A stretch of DNA of 64,000 nucleotides from Eutreptiella sp. 'Long Island Sound 2002' (taxonomy: Eukaryota > Euglenozoa > Euglenophyceae > Eutreptiales > Eutreptiaceae): the NCBI GenBank assembly GCA_964036045.1, contig CAXIWF010000934.1:1-64000 (forward strand), read 5' to 3'. The position numbers and the translations under genes are program-made. Below the pieces are notes generated by a model, which saw nothing but the letters and a program-made list of their open reading frames with translations, was not told where the DNA came from and searched no databases. Of the stretch, positions 22,304 to 36,209 are shown piece after piece; the first letter of the stretch is position 1; each line of letters begins with the position of its first letter.

Positions 22304-22848
22304 GCGCACAAGGGACATGGACAAACCCTACTCCCCTAGGGGGGAGGGGCGGAAGGGGCGGGGCAGCGCATGCCGCGATACCACCAGGGAAGGAAGGGCA
22401 GGGTGTTACGCAAAGGGGAGGGACATGTGTGCGGATGTGTGCGGAGTAAATGGTGGGTGCTGAGCTTGAGCCTATGATCCGGACTCCAGTGGAGAGGACT
22501 TTGGTTTTGGAAGGAGATTGGCCCATTGGCCTCCACAAAGTGGCGCTGAAAGCACCAAAGCTGCCTAGTAAGGAGCGAGTATATACCGAAAAAAAATAGA
22601 CACTCAGAAAGTGTGCCTCCAAGAAGGATGTGCGTAGCATAACGTCCTTGTGACAGCGCCCTTATGCGAACGCATTTTGGAAGGGGGGTTTTTCGGACCC
22701 CCCACCGCTCGTTAGGACCCCCCTCCCCCATAGCTCGACGCCACCGTCTCGGATTCGCAAAATGAGTGACGTTTTGGACTCAGCGACCCCGAAATAGGGG
22801 GGGTTTACTGTGTCAATAGCTCATTTTAGGATATGGGTGACTATTACC

Positions 22849-23245
22849 GACTCGGTAGGCTCTGCCCGTTCCTCACCACGAATGGGGATACCCCTTTTGG
22901 GGTGGTGTTAGAGCAGGACCCCCTGGGGACCTACATGGGTAAACTAGTACCCCCCCCCCCTATTTTGATGTCGCTGAATCCGAATATCAACTCAGATTTG
23001 GCGGTTGGGGCGGTTATTACCGAGTTTTTGGTCGCGCGCGCGCTCCATTTGGACCCCCTCATATCTCGACGCCACTGTCTCAGATTCGAAAAAGAATTGC
23101 ATTTTCGGAATCAGCGACCTCGAAATAGGGGGGGTACAAAGATTTTCACGTCGATTTGGTACAATTTGCTATTTTTAGTACTTTCGGGGAGACTGTATAC
23201 TCGGTAGGATCTGCCTGTCTAGGAACGGGCAGATCCTACCGAGTC
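22849..23245. repeat. 397-bp inverted-repeat segment, unit B
   Basis: Same structure as in unit A, offset 17,548. Confidence 0.65.
23199..23244 (-). terminator. 17-bp hairpin downstream of 5S, unit B
   Basis: Identical to the unit A hairpin. Confidence 0.5.
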
Positions 23246-23254
23246 AGGGGCAAT

Positions 23255-23260
23255 AAAAAA
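23255..23260 (-). terminator. RNA polymerase III T6 terminator, unit B 5S
   Basis: Same as unit A. Confidence 0.9.
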
Positions 23261-23378
23261 GCGTACAGCACCCAGTGTTCCCAAGTGGTCTCCCACCTCA
23301 GTACTAACTGGGCCTGACTAGGCTTAACTTCTGAAATCGGACGGGTTCAGGTGTGTTCCCAGTAGTATGGCCGTACGC
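23261..23378 (-). rRNA. 5S ribosomal RNA, unit B
   Basis: Same 118 nt as the unit A gene, with the same paired ends, internal control region, T6 stop and downstream hairpin. It lies 17,548 bp from the unit A gene. Confidence 0.95.
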
Positions 23379-23431
23379 ATTCGTCATGCGCGGACGCCCG
23401 GCTTGCGGGCGGGGAAAAGGGGGGGGGTCGA

Positions 23432-23634
23432 CCGCATCCGAACGGGCCAGCAACGAACAGATTCGGCCGTTAAGAGCCGCACATGGGGCACAATCAGACA
23501 AAGATACCCTGCAAACGGGGAACCAGGGCCCAAGTAATGAAGAAGCACGCACAAATGGGCCGAGAAAATGTGACCGCGGCCTCAACTGCGCGCATGCCCC
23601 CCCCCCCCACCCCACCCCACCCCATTGTCTCCTG
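23432..23634 (+). repeat. Module Q2, unit B
   Basis: Counterpart of the unit A copy. Confidence 0.85.
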
Positions 23635-23636
23635 TC

Positions 23637-23989
23637 TTTGTGGGCCATCTCTTCAGCTTGAGGTTTATGAACCTCTAGAGGAGACCTAGGAGGTCACACT
23701 CATGCTGTCAGGCTCCATGATAATGCATAGACGTTGCCCTGGGGGGGTGCCTTGGGTTGCCGACTATCACTGAAAACAGCCATCCTGAAAAGGCCGAAAA
23801 GTTACGTAGTAGAACGGTGAAATTTGTACAAAAAAAAGGTTTGTGGGCCATCTCTTCAGCTTGAGGTTCAGGAACCTCTAGAGGACACCTAGGAGGTCAC
23901 ATTCATGCTGTCAGGCTCCATGACAATGCATCCACGTTGCCCTGGGGGGGTGCCTTGAGTTGCCGACTATCACTGAAAACAACCATCCT
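23637..23989 (+). repeat. Modules S1 and S2, unit B
   Basis: S1 at 23637-23786 and S2 at 23840-23989, as in unit A. Confidence 0.85.
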
Positions 23990-24109
23990 TGGGGCCAGGG
24001 TTGGCTGCTGCCTTGGGCTTGGGTTCGGTCCCATGTGCCTGAGTTTGCGTCCCAAATGAATGTATTGCCATGCAACACACATGAATGTTGTCCTCCATAC
24101 CTCAATAGC

Positions 24110-24695
24110 ATGCCTATATGTCTACCCCAGCAATGCCTGGCCCTTGTGAATGGGCTCCCACCCCCTGGAGATCCCTTGTTCAGGGAGAGTCCAGGGTGGT
24201 GGGTCAGGCTGCAGAGTGTAGGCCACAAACACAGAACGTGTTCCCATGTTTTTGTGCCCGAAAACTTGGAAGATTTTAGGAAATTGTTTTATGCCTATAC
24301 GTCTACCCCAGCAATGCCTGGCCCTTGTGAATGGGCTCCCACCCCCTGGAGATCCCTTGTTCAGGGAGTGTCCAGAGTGGTGGGTCAGGCTGCAGAGTGT
24401 AGGCCACAAACACAGAACGTGTTCCCATGTTTTTGTGCCCGAAAACTTGGAAGATTTTAGGAAATTGTTTTATGCCTATATGTCTACCCCAGCAATGCCT
24501 GGCCCTTGTGAATGGGCTCCCACCCCCTGGAGATCCCTTGTTCAGGGAGAGTCCAGAGTGGTGGGTCAGGCTGCAGAGTGTAGGCCACAAACACAGAACG
24601 TGTTCCCATGTTTTTGTGCCCGAAAACTTGGAAAATTTTAGGGAATTGTTTTATGCCTATATGTCTACCCCAGCAATGCCTGGTCCTTGTGAATG
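24110..24695 (+). repeat. 181-bp tandem repeat, unit B
   Basis: Same copy number and sequence as in unit A. Absent from C and D. Confidence 0.93.
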
Positions 24696-25548
24696 TATTT
24701 TTTTTTGGGGACAGCAAATGAAAAAAACCGTCAACTTCCTGTTTCCTGGAAAAAAATTACACGAAGGTACCACAAAAAAAATTCACAAAGGGTCATTCGC
24801 ATCCCCAATGCCACCAGAATCGGCTGAGATTATGCACCCTGCTTTTTCCATTGCACCCGCACTGCTGTAGGAATTCGCACCACTTTGCACCCCTACTCCT
24901 ACATGAATCCACTAATTTATTCAGAAATGCAACCAGAATTGAGTTCCAAACCCTAGCTTTCACAAATGCAAAAATGGGTTGAACACACATGCTGCCCCTA
25001 CTCTCGCCAATACAAAAATTGTCTAATCATGCATTCCATGCCCGTCCTGATTGTGTATCAAACATGTTGTTCTTGCATCGCATGCTTTTGCCAATGCACA
25101 AAGCTTTTAACTTGCAACCAATGCCTTATCAATTGAGGTTTTCCGCTTGCCCCTGCAAAAGACATGGCTTGAACATACAAATGTTTTGGTGTCTGTTGTT
25201 TGGTCATCATTTTTGCCAGCCAAGTCCTGTTGTAGCGAAGTGTGTTGCATCAATTCTGCTCCAAACTGCAATGGCATGTCCCCAACAACACTGGACTGTC
25301 TTGGCATCAGTGAAAGTAGGAGGAGGAAAAAACAAGCATTGTTCAATAGTGTCCACAAATAGAGCAAGCAATAGGGAACATTCCACACAGGCTCACCATG
25401 AAAAACACCACATATTTTGGAAAAAAATAGTCATGCTGAACACTGGCAGCAAACATTGACCAAAATACAATGCACCAATTTTCCGACTTGTGCAGGCAGC
25501 AACGAAAATGTCATAGCAATTGGCCATGCCCGGATGTATTTCTACAAG

Positions 25549-25750
25549 CGTCAGCGCGCTGTCTGTGTGTTCGTTGTGTGTCAGCGCGCATCATAGGTGT
25601 CCATTGGGTGTCAGCGCGCTGTCTGTGTGTGTCAGCGCGCTGTCTGTGTGTCACTTGTGTGTCAGCGCACTCTGTGTGTGTCACTTGTGTGTCACGCGCT
25701 CTCTGTGGTCATTTGTGTGTCAGCTCTGTGTGTCAGTTGTGTGTCAGCGA
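25549..25750 (+). repeat. GTGTGTCAGCGCGC cluster, unit B
   Basis: Counterpart of the unit A cluster. Confidence 0.8.
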
Positions 25751-27058
25751 GTGCTCTATAGACTCTCACTAAGTTGACTTGGGGCGCTCTGATACATGGG
25801 CTTCACTCAAATGGGTATATATAGGGGTCGTACATGGTGTATTCTGTAAGTGTATGAGTGCAAGTGTGGAAGTGTGTCCTTCAGGTTCGCTCTGGCGAAG
25901 GAGTTGACTGCACATGAGCAGCCAAAATAGGCTGATTGACTTGAAATGGTGATGGATGATCACAAAGATGAAATTCTCTCAAAGAGTGAAAAATGACCAA
26001 AATCGACCCAAAACTCACCTCGAAAACACCCAGGCGCACTCGGAGTGCCCCAGCAGCGCCGTGGCGAACGACGGAGGGCGTCGCCACGCGTCGCAGCTGT
26101 CGCTTGCGACCGATCCTGCCAAAAATGGCACATTTGGCCAGAAACAGGCCAAAAAGGTCTAAAAACCCAAAATGGGCCAGGATGAAGCCCTGAAACTGGG
26201 CAAGACGCTGGAAGAGAGCCGTCGACACACAATACCAGTGTTGACGAGTGCCACGAACGCACTCGCGCGTCGAAAAGCTACGACAAGCGTCGCCGACAGA
26301 AAAAGAGAGCAAAATTTGAAAATTTGCAAAATTGAAGAATTGAAACAGAATTAGCTGCTACAGGTGGCGCAGGACAGTCAAACGCTGTCAGCGCAGCGTA
26401 GAGCGTCACGTTGTGAGCGCCGTAACCCTGTCCGAGCGCGTCGCCAGGGAACAGGGACTCTGATTCGCAACAAAATATCAAAATCCAACTTCAAACTTCA
26501 AAATTGCTTCAAGAACACCAAAATGAGAGAAACAAACACCTTGTGGACCTGTACTGTACTCCCCAAATTCCAACAAAAGGTAACAAACCAGGACTTCGTT
26601 CATTTGAATACGATGTCTCCACTCGCGCTGTCTGTGTGTTCGTTGTGTGTCAGCGCGCTCTGTGTGTGTCAGTTGTGCAACACAACAGTTATGATGCAGG
26701 TTGACACGGAAACCGCACAACTCTTTCTCGAAATCAAGGCAAAATGTTCGGGGACTCCACAATGGTGAAATGTGGCCAACGACCAAAAGATTCACCCATT
26801 CACGGACCGTGGGGTAGGAGAGGCACAGGACAGGGGGGGGTTGATATTACCAACGGCTGCTTTGCTGTGGCGTCCATGTACGGCACCCGTTTCTTGACGG
26901 CAGCAGGATGAACGAAAGAGCGATCAGCTGCAGCATACAAATTGCGCAAACGCACCAGTTCAGCACTTCTTGGGTTACCGTGTCCATTGCGACCTACTTT
27001 TTGGGCATGTCCAAAAAAAAGGTCGCAGTTGCAATGTGCCCCGCGAGTTGAGCAACTG

Positions 27059-27107
27059 TTATCCGCAGAAATGCGTTTTTCTGCGGATAAGGGCTTATCC
27101 GCAGAAA
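27059..27107. repeat. Alternating inverted repeats TTATCCGCAGAAA, unit B
   Basis: Same three-arm arrangement as in unit A. Confidence 0.85.
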
Positions 27108-28358
27108 TGTCTGCGGCGGTCGGCTTTCTGGCAGAACAAAGCGAAATTGAGCAGATTTTTTGGGGAAATGCCAGATTAGAGCTGTCTGTACTGGTCACTG
27201 CCTGTTGGATGACATGCCTGAACACAAATTTTATTCTGTTTCTGAATTGCAGAATTTTTGGGTGAGTTCTCACTATGCCACCCATTAGAAGAAAGATCAT
27301 TGTGAATGTGAGCACATTGGGGGGGTTGTAGGAAAGTGTAGGTATGGCGTGTTGATGCGGATGGGGGAGGGGTGGGTGTTTTTGAATGGGGTGTTGGGAC
27401 ATGAAAGGGCGAGGTACGGTGGCCTGTGTGGGGTTGGGTGGGTGCAGTGGGATGCAAATGTGAATGCGAGCACATACGGGGGGTCGCACGAAAGTGTAGG
27501 TATGGCGTGTTGATGCGGATGAAGGAGGGGTGGGTGTTTTCGAATGGGGTGTTGGGACATGAAAGGGCGGGGTACGGTGGCCTGTGCCGGGTTGGGTGGA
27601 TGCGGTGGGATGCAAATGTGAATGTGAGCACATTTGGGGGGTTGCACGAAAGTGTAGGTATGCCGTGTTGAGGCGGATGGGGGAGGGGTGGGTGTTTTTG
27701 AATGGGGTGTTGGAACATGAAATGGCGGGGTACCGTGGCCTGTGCCGGGTTGGGTGGATGCGCTGGGATGCAAATGTGAATGTGAGCACATTGGGAGGGT
27801 TGCAAGAAAGTGCAGGTATGGCGTGTTGATGCGGATGGGGGAGGGGTGGGTGTTGTTGAATGGGGTGTTGGAACACGAAAGGGCGAGGTACGGTGGCCTG
27901 TGTGGGGTTGGGTGGGTGCAGTGGGATGCAAATGTGAATGTGAGCACATACGGGGGGTCGCACGAAAGTGTAGGTATGGCGTGTTGATGCGGATGGAGGA
28001 GGGGTGGGTGTTTTTGAATGGGGTGTTGGGACATGAAAGGGCGGGGTACGGTGGCCTGTGTGGGGTTGGGTGGATGCGGTGGGATGCAAATGTGAATGTG
28101 AGCACATTTCGGGGGTTGCACGAAAGTGTAGGTATGCCGCGTTGAGGCGGATGGGGGAGGGGTGGGTGTTTTTGAATGGGGTGTTGGAACATGAAATGGC
28201 GGGGTACCGTGGCCTGTGCCGGGTTGGGTGGATGCGGTGGGATGCAAATGTGAATGTAAGCACATTGGGGGGGTTGTAGGAAAGTGTAGGTATGGCGTGT
28301 TGATGCGGATGGGGGAGGGGTGGGTGTTTTTGAATGGGTCGTTGGAACATGAAAGGGC

Positions 28359-28645
28359 GATGCTGCCATGGACATCTGAACTGGCTTTGCCAGGCAAAAA
28401 CATTTCCAGCCGCGGTGGCTCCATTAAGGTCCACCGCTCGCTAGTAAAATTGGGGTAAAAATCGGCTATGTTTTTCGCTACACAGAGGGGGTGCTGGTTG
28501 TACCATGCACTGCACCACGGCCTCCTAACATCTTTGCAATGAGGTGCACTCCACAGCTGCCCTCCCCTCGATCATTACATCACATTCCAAGCCATAGTTG
28601 CTCACCCGGGATGCTCCCCTTGCTGGTCTCTCTGGTGATTACCAC
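28359..28645 (-). repeat. Inverted-P spacer 1, unit B
   Basis: Same 287-bp spacer, CTCGATCATT variant. Confidence 0.9.
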
Positions 28646-30774
28646 AAGTGTAGGTACGGCGTGTTGATGCGGATGCTGGTGTGTGGTTCTTTTTGAATGG
28701 GTTGTTGGGACATGAAAGGGCGGGGTACGGTGGCCTGTGTGGAATTGGATGGGTGCGGTGGGATGCAAATGTGAATGTGAGCACATTTGGGGGGTTGCAC
28801 GAAAGTGTAGGTATGGCGTGTTGATGCGGATGGGGGAGGGGTGGGTGTTTTTGAATGGGGTGTTGGGACATGAAAGGGCGGGGTACGGTGGCCTGTGCCG
28901 GGTTGGGTGGATGCGGTGGGATGCAAATGTGAATGTGAGCACATTGGGGGGGTTGCAAGAAAGTGCAGGTATGGCGTGTTGATGCGGATGGGGGAGGGGT
29001 GGGTGTTTTTGAATGGGGTGTTGGAACACGAAAGGGCGAGGTACGGTGGCCTGTGTGGGGTTGGGTGGGTGCAGTGGGATGCAAATGTGAATGTGAGCAC
29101 ATACGGGGGGTCGCACGAAAGTGTAGGTATGGCGTGTTGATGCGGATGGAGGAGGGGTGGGTGTTTTTGAATGGGGTGTTGGGACATGAAAGGGCGGGGT
29201 ACGGTGGCCTGTGTGGGGTTGGGTGGATGCGGTGGGATGCAAATGTGAATGTGAGCACATTTGGGGGGTTGCAAGAAAGTGTAGGTATGGCGTGTTGATG
29301 CGGATGGGGGAGGGGTGGGTGTTTTTGAATGGGGTGTTGGGATATGAAAGGGCGAGGTACGGTGGCCTGTGTGGGGTTGGGTGGGTGCAGTGGGATGCAA
29401 ATGTGAATGCGAGCACATACGGGGGGTCGCACGAAAGTGTAGGTATGGCGTGTTGATGCGGATGAGGGATGGGTGGGTGTTTTTGAATGGGGTGTTGGGA
29501 CATGAAAGGGCGGGGTACGGTGGCCTGTGTGGGGTTGGGTGGATGCGGTGGGATGCAAATGTGAATGTGAGCACATTTGGGTGGTTTCACGAAAGTGTAG
29601 GTATGCCGTGTTGAGGCGGATGGGGGAGGGGTGGGTGTTTTTGAATAGGTGTTGGAACATGAAATGGCGGGGTACCGTGGCCTGTGCCGGGTTGGGTGGA
29701 TGCGATGGGATGCAAATGTGAATGTGAGCACATTGGGAGGGTTGCAAGAAAGTGCAGGTATGGCGTGTTGATGCGGATGGGGGAGGGGTGGGTGTTTTTG
29801 AATGGGGTGTTGGAACATGAAACGGCGGGGTACCGTGGCCTGTGCCGGGTTGGGTGGATGCGGTGGGATGCAAATGTGAATCCGAGCACATTTGGGGGGT
29901 TGCACGAAAGTGTAGGTATGCCGTGTTGAGGCGGATGGGGGAGGGGTGGGTGTTTTTGAATGGGGTGTTGGGACATGAAAGGGCGGGGTACGGTGGCCTG
30001 TGTGGGGTTGGGTGGATGCGGTGGGATGCAAATGTGAATGTGAGCACATTTGGGGGGTTGCACGAAAGTGTAGGTATGCCGTGTTGAGGCGGATGGGGGA
30101 GGGGTGGGTGTTTTTGAATGGGGTGTTGGAACATGAAATGGCGGGGTACCGTGGCCTGTGCCGGGTTGGGTGGATGCGGTGGGATGCAAATGTGAATGTG
30201 AGCACATTGGGGGGGTTGTAGGAAAGTGTAGGTATGGCGTGTTGATGCGGATGGGGGAGGGGTGGGTGTTTTTGAATGGGGTGTTGGGACATGAAAGGGC
30301 GAGGTACGGTGGCCTGTGTGGGGTTGGGTGGGTGCAGTGGGATGCAAATGTGAATGCGAGCACATACGGGGGGTCGCACGAAAGTGTAGGTATGGCGTGT
30401 TGATGCGGATGAAGGAGGGGTGGGTGTTTTTGAATGGGGTGTTGGGACATGAAAGGGCGGGGTACGGTGGCCTGTGCCGGGTTGGGTGGATGCGGTGGGA
30501 TGCAAATGTGAATGTGAGCACATTTGGGGGGTTGCACGAAAGTGTAGGTATGCCGCGTTGAGGCGGATGGGGGAGGGGTGGGTGTTTTTGAATGGGGTGT
30601 TGGAACATGAAATGGCGGGGTACCGTGGCCTGTGCCGGGTTGGGTGGATGCGGTGGGATGCAAATGTGAATGTAAGCACATTGGAGGGGTTGTAGGAAAG
30701 TGTAGGTATGGCGTGTTGATGCGGATGGGGGAGGGGTGGGTGTTTTTGAATGGGTCGTTGGAACATGAAAGGGC

Positions 30775-31061
30775 GATGCTGCCATGGACATCTGAACTGG
30801 CTTTGCCAGGCAAAAACATTTCCAGCCGCGGTGGCTCCATTAAGGTCCACCGCTCGCTAGTAAAATTGGGGTAAAAATCGGCTATGTTTTTCGCTACACA
30901 GAGGGGGTGCTGGTTGTACCATGCACTGCACCACGGCCTCCTAACATCTTTGCAATGAGGTGCACTCCACAGCTGCCCTCCCCTCTATCATTACATCACA
31001 TTCCAAGCCATAGTTGCTCACCCGGGATGCTCCCCTTGCTGGTCTCTCTGGTGATTACCAC
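30775..31061 (-). repeat. Inverted-P spacer 2, unit B
   Basis: Extra spacer relative to unit A, CTCTATCATT variant, at the right end of the extra block. Confidence 0.9.
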
Positions 31062-34000
31062 AAGTGTAGGTACGGCGTGTTGATGCGGATGCTGGTGTGT
31101 GGTTCTTTTTGAATGGGTTGTTGGGACATGAAAGGGCGGGGTACGGTGGCCTGTGTGGAATTGGATGGGTGCGGTGGGATGTAAATGTGAATGTGAGCCC
31201 ATTTGGGGGGTTGCACGAAAGTGTAGGTATGCCGTGTTGAGGCGGATGGGGGAGGGGTGGGTGTTTTTGAATGGGGTGTTGGAACATGAAATGGCGGGGT
31301 ACCGTGGCCTGTGCCGGGTTGGGTGGATGCGCTGGGATGCAAATGTGAATGTGAGCACATTGGGAGGGTTGCAAGAAAGTGCAGGTATGGCGTGTTGATG
31401 CGGATGGGGGAGGGGTGGGTGTTTTTGAATGGGGTGTTGGAACACGAAAGGGCGAGGTACGGTGGCCTGTGTGGGGTTGGGTGGGTGCAGTGGGATGCAA
31501 ATGTGAATGTGAGCACATACGGGGGGTCGCACGAAAGTGTAGGTATGGCCTGTTGATGCGGATGGAGGAGGGGTGGGTGTTTTTGAATGGGGTGTTGGGA
31601 CATGAAAGGGCGGGGTACGGTGGCCTGTGTGGGGTTGGGTGGATGCGGTGGGATGCAAATGTGAATGTGAGCACATTTCGGGGGTTGCACGAAAGTGTAG
31701 GTATGCCGCGTTGAGGCGGATGGGGGAGGGGTGGGTGTTTTTGAATGGGGTGTTGGAACATGAAATGGCGGGGTACCGTGGCCTGTGCCGGGTTGGGTGG
31801 ATGCGGTGGGATGCAAATGTGAATGTAAGCACATTGGGGGGGTTGTAGGAAAGTGTAGGTATGGCGTGTTGATGCGGATGGGGGAGGGGTGGGTGTTTTT
31901 GAATGGGTCGTTGGAACATGAAAGGGCGAGGTACGGTGGCCTGTGTGGGGTTAGGTGGGTGCAGTGGGATGCAAATGTGAATGTGAGCACATACGGGGGG
32001 TCGCACGAAAGTGTAGGTATGGCGTGTTGATGCGGATGGAGGAGGGGTGGGTGTTTTTGAATGGGGTGTTGGGACACGAAAGGGCGAGGTACGGTGGCCT
32101 GTGCCGGGTTGGGTGGATGCGGTGGGATGCAAATGTGAATGTGAGCACCTTGCGGGGGTTGCAAGAAAGTGCAGGTATGGCGTGTTGATGCGGATGGGGG
32201 AGGGGTGGGTGTTTTTGAATGGGGTGTTGGAACACGAAAGGGCGAGGTACGGTGGCCTGTGTGGGGTTGGGTGGGTGCAGTGGGATGCAAATGTGAATGT
32301 GAGCACATACGGGGGGTCGCACGAAAGTGTAGGTATGGCGTGTTGATGCGGATGGAGGAGGGGTGGGTGTTTTTGAATGGGGTGTTGGGACATGAAAGGG
32401 CGGGGTACGGTGGCCTGTGTGGGGTTGGGTGGATGCGGTGGGATGCAAATGTGAATGTGAGCACATTTGGGGGGTTGCAAGAAAGTGTAGGTATGGCGTG
32501 TTGATGCGGATGGGGGAGGGGTGGGTGTTTTTGAATGGGGTGTTGGGATATGAAAGGGCGAGGTACGGTGGCCTGTGTGGGGTTGGGTGGGTGCAGTGGG
32601 ATGCAAATGTGAATGCGAGCACATACGGGGGGTCGCACGAAAGTGTAGGTATGGCGTGTTGATGCGGATGAGGGATGGGTGGGTGTTTTTGAATGGGGTG
32701 TTGGGACATGAAAGGGCGGGGTACGGTGGCCTGTGTGGGGTTGGGTGGATGCGGTGGGATGCAAATGTGAATGTGAGCACATTTGGGGGGTTGCAAGAAA
32801 GTGTAGGTATGGCGTGTTGATGCGGATGGGGGAGGGCTGGGTGTTTTTGAATGGGGTGTTGGAACACGAAAGGGCGAGGTACGGTGGCCTGTGTGGGGTT
32901 GGGTGGGTGCAGTGGGATGCAAATGTGAATGTGAGCACATACGGGGGGTCGCACGAAAGTGTAGGTATGGCGTGTTGATGCGGATGGAGGAGGGGTGGGT
33001 GTTTTTGAATGGGGTGTTGGGACATGAAAGGGCGGGGTACGGTGGCCTGTGTGGGGTTGGGTGGATGCGGTGGGATGCAAATGTGAATGTGAGCACATTT
33101 GGGGGGTTGCAAGAAAGTGTAGGTATGGCGTGTTGATGCGGATGGGGGAGGGGTGGGTGTTTTTGAATGGGGTGTTGGGATATGAAAGGGCGAGGTACGG
33201 TGGCCTGTGTGGGGTTGGGTGGATGCGGTGGGATGCAAATGTGAATGTGAGCACATTTGGGTGGTTTCACGAAAGTGTAGGTATGCCGTGTTGAGGCGGA
33301 TGGGGGAGGGGTGGGTGTTTTTGAATAGGTGTTGGAACATGAAATGGCGGGGTACCGTGGCCTGGGCCGGGTTGGGTGGATGCGATGGGATGCAAATGTG
33401 AATGCGAGCACATACGGGGGGTCGCACGAAAGTGTAGGTATGGCGTGTTGATGCGGATGAGGGATGGGTGGGTGTTTTTGAATGGGGTGTTGGGACATGA
33501 AAGGGCGGGGTACGGTGGCCTGTGTGGGGTTGGGTGGATGCGGTGGGATGCAAATGTGAATGTGAGCACATTTGGGTGGTTTCACGAAAGTGTAGGTATG
33601 CCGTGTTGAGGCGGATGGGGGAGGGGTGGGTGTTTTTGAATAGGTGTTGGAACATGAAATGGCGGGGTACCGTGGCCTGGGCCGGGTTGGGTGGATGCGA
33701 TGGGATGCAAATGTGAATGTGAGCACATTGGGAGGGTTGCAAGAAAGTGCAGGTATGGCGTGTTGATGCGGATGGGGGAGGGGTGGGTGTTTTTGAATGG
33801 GGTGTTGGAACATGAAACGGCGGGGTACCGTGGCCTGTGCCGGGTTGGGTGGATGCGGTGGGATGCAAATGTGAATCCGAGCACATTTGGGGGGTTGCAC
33901 GAAAGTGTAGGTATGCCGTGTTGAGGCGGATGGGGGAGGGGTGGGTGTTTTTGAATGGGGTGTTGGGACATGAAAGGGCGGGGTACGGTGGCCTGTGTGG

Positions 34001-34295
34001 GGTTGGGTGGATGCGGTGGGATGCAAATGTGAATGTGAGCACATTTGGGGGGTTGCACGAAAGTGTAGGTATGCCGTGTTGAGGCGGATGGGGGAGGGGT
34101 GGGTGTTTTTGAATGGGGTGTTGGAACATGAAATGGCGGGGTACCGTGGCCTGTGCCGGGTTGGGTGGATGCGGTGGGATGCAAATGTGAATGTGAGCAC
34201 ATTGGGGGGGTTGTAGGAAAGTGTAGGTATGGCGTGTTGATGCGGATGGGGGAGGGGTGGGTGTTTTTGAATGGGTCGTTGGAACATGAAAGGGC

Positions 34296-34582
34296 GATGC
34301 TGCCATGGACATCTGAACTGGCTTTGCCAGGCAAAAACATTTCCAGCCGCGGTGGCTCCATTAAGGTCCACCGCTCGCTAGTAAAATTGGGGTAAAAATC
34401 GGCTATGTTTTTCGCTACACAGAGGGGGTGCTGGTTGTACCATGCACTGCACCACGGCCTCCTAACATCTTTGCAATGAGGTGCACTCCACAGCTGCCCT
34501 CCCCTCTATCATTACATCACATTCCAAGCCATAGTTGCTCACCCGGGATGCTCCCCTTGCTGGTCTCTCTGGTGATTACCAC
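34296..34582 (-). repeat. Inverted-P spacer 3, unit B
   Basis: Matches spacer 2 of unit A. Confidence 0.9.
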
Positions 34583-35922
34583 AAGTGTAGGTACGGCGTG
34601 TTGATGCGGATGCTGGTGTGTGGTTCTTTTTGAATGGGTTGTTGGGACATGAAAGGGCGGGGTACGGTGGCCTGTGTGGAATTGGATGGGTGCGGTGGGA
34701 TGTAAATGTGAATGTGAGCACATTTGGGGGGTTGCACGAAAGTGTAGGTATGCCGTGTTGAGGCGGATGGGGGAGGGGTGGGTGTTTTTGAATGGGGTGT
34801 TGGAACATGAAATGGCGGGGTACCGTGGCCTGTGCCGGGTTGGGTGGATGCGCTGGGATGCAAATGTGAATGTGAGCACATTGGGAGGGTTGCAAGAAAG
34901 TGCAGGTATGGCGTGTTGATGCGGATGGGGGAGGGGTGGGTGTTTTTGAATGGGGTGTTGGAACACGAAAGGGCGAGGTACGGTGGCCTGTGTGGGGTTG
35001 GGTGGGTGCAGTGGGATGCAAATGTGAATGTGAGCACATTTGGGGGGTTGCACGAAAGTGTAGGTATGCCGTGTTGAGGCGGATGGGGGAGGGGTGGGTG
35101 TTTTTGAATGGGGTGTTGGGACATGAAAGGGCGGGGTACGGTGGCCTGTGTGGGGTTGGGTGGATGCGGTGGGATGCAAATGTGAATGTGAGCACATTTG
35201 GGGGGTTGCACGAAGGTGTAGGTATGCCGTGTTGAGGCGGATGGGGGAGGGGTGGGTGTTTTTGAATGGGGTGTTGGAACATGAAATGGCGGGGTACCGT
35301 GGCCTGTGCCGGGTTGGGTGGATGCGGTGGGATGCAAATGTGAATGTGAGCACATTGGGGGGGTTGTAGGAAAGTGTAGGTATGGCGTGTTGATGCGGAT
35401 GGGGGAGGGGTGGGTGTTTTTGAATGGGGTGTTGGGACATGAAAGGGCGAGGTACGGTGGCCTGTGTGGGGTTGGGTGGGTGCAGTGGGATGCAAATGTG
35501 AATGCGAGCACATACGGGGGGTCGCACGAAAGTGTAGGTATGGCGTGTTGATGCGGATGAAGGAGGGGTGGGTGTTTTTGAATGGGGTGTTGGGACATGA
35601 AAGGGCGGGGTACGGTGGCCTGTGCCGGGTTGGGTGGATGCGGTGGGATGCAAATGTGAATGTGAGCACATTTGGGGGGTTGCACGAAAGTGTAGGTATG
35701 CCGCGTTGAGGCGGATGGGGGAGGGGTGGGTGTTTTTGAATGGGGTGTTGGAACATGAAATGGCGGGGTACCGTGGCCTGTGCCGGGTTGGGTGGATGCG
35801 GTGGGATGCAAATGTGAATGTAAGCACATTGGAGGGGTTGTAGGAAAGTGTAGGTATGGCGTGTTGATGCGGATGGGGGAGGGGTGGGTGTTTTTGAATG
35901 GGTCGTTGGAACATGAAAGGGC

Positions 35923-36209
35923 GATGCTGCCATGGACATCTGAACTGGCTTTGCCAGGCAAAAACATTTCCAGCCGCGGTGGCTCCATTAAGGTCCACCG
36001 CTCGCTAGTAAAATTGGGGTAAAAATCGGCTATGTTTTTCGCTACACAGAGGGGGTGCTGGTTGTACCATGCACTGCACCACGGCCTCCTAACATCTTTG
36101 CAATGAGGTGCACTCCACAGCTGCCCTCCCCTCTATCATTACATCACATTCCAAGCCATAGTTGCTCACCCGGGATGCTCCCCTTGCTGGTCTCTCTGGT
36201 GATTACCAC
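35923..36209 (-). repeat. Inverted-P spacer 4, unit B
   Basis: Matches spacer 3 of unit A. Confidence 0.9.
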
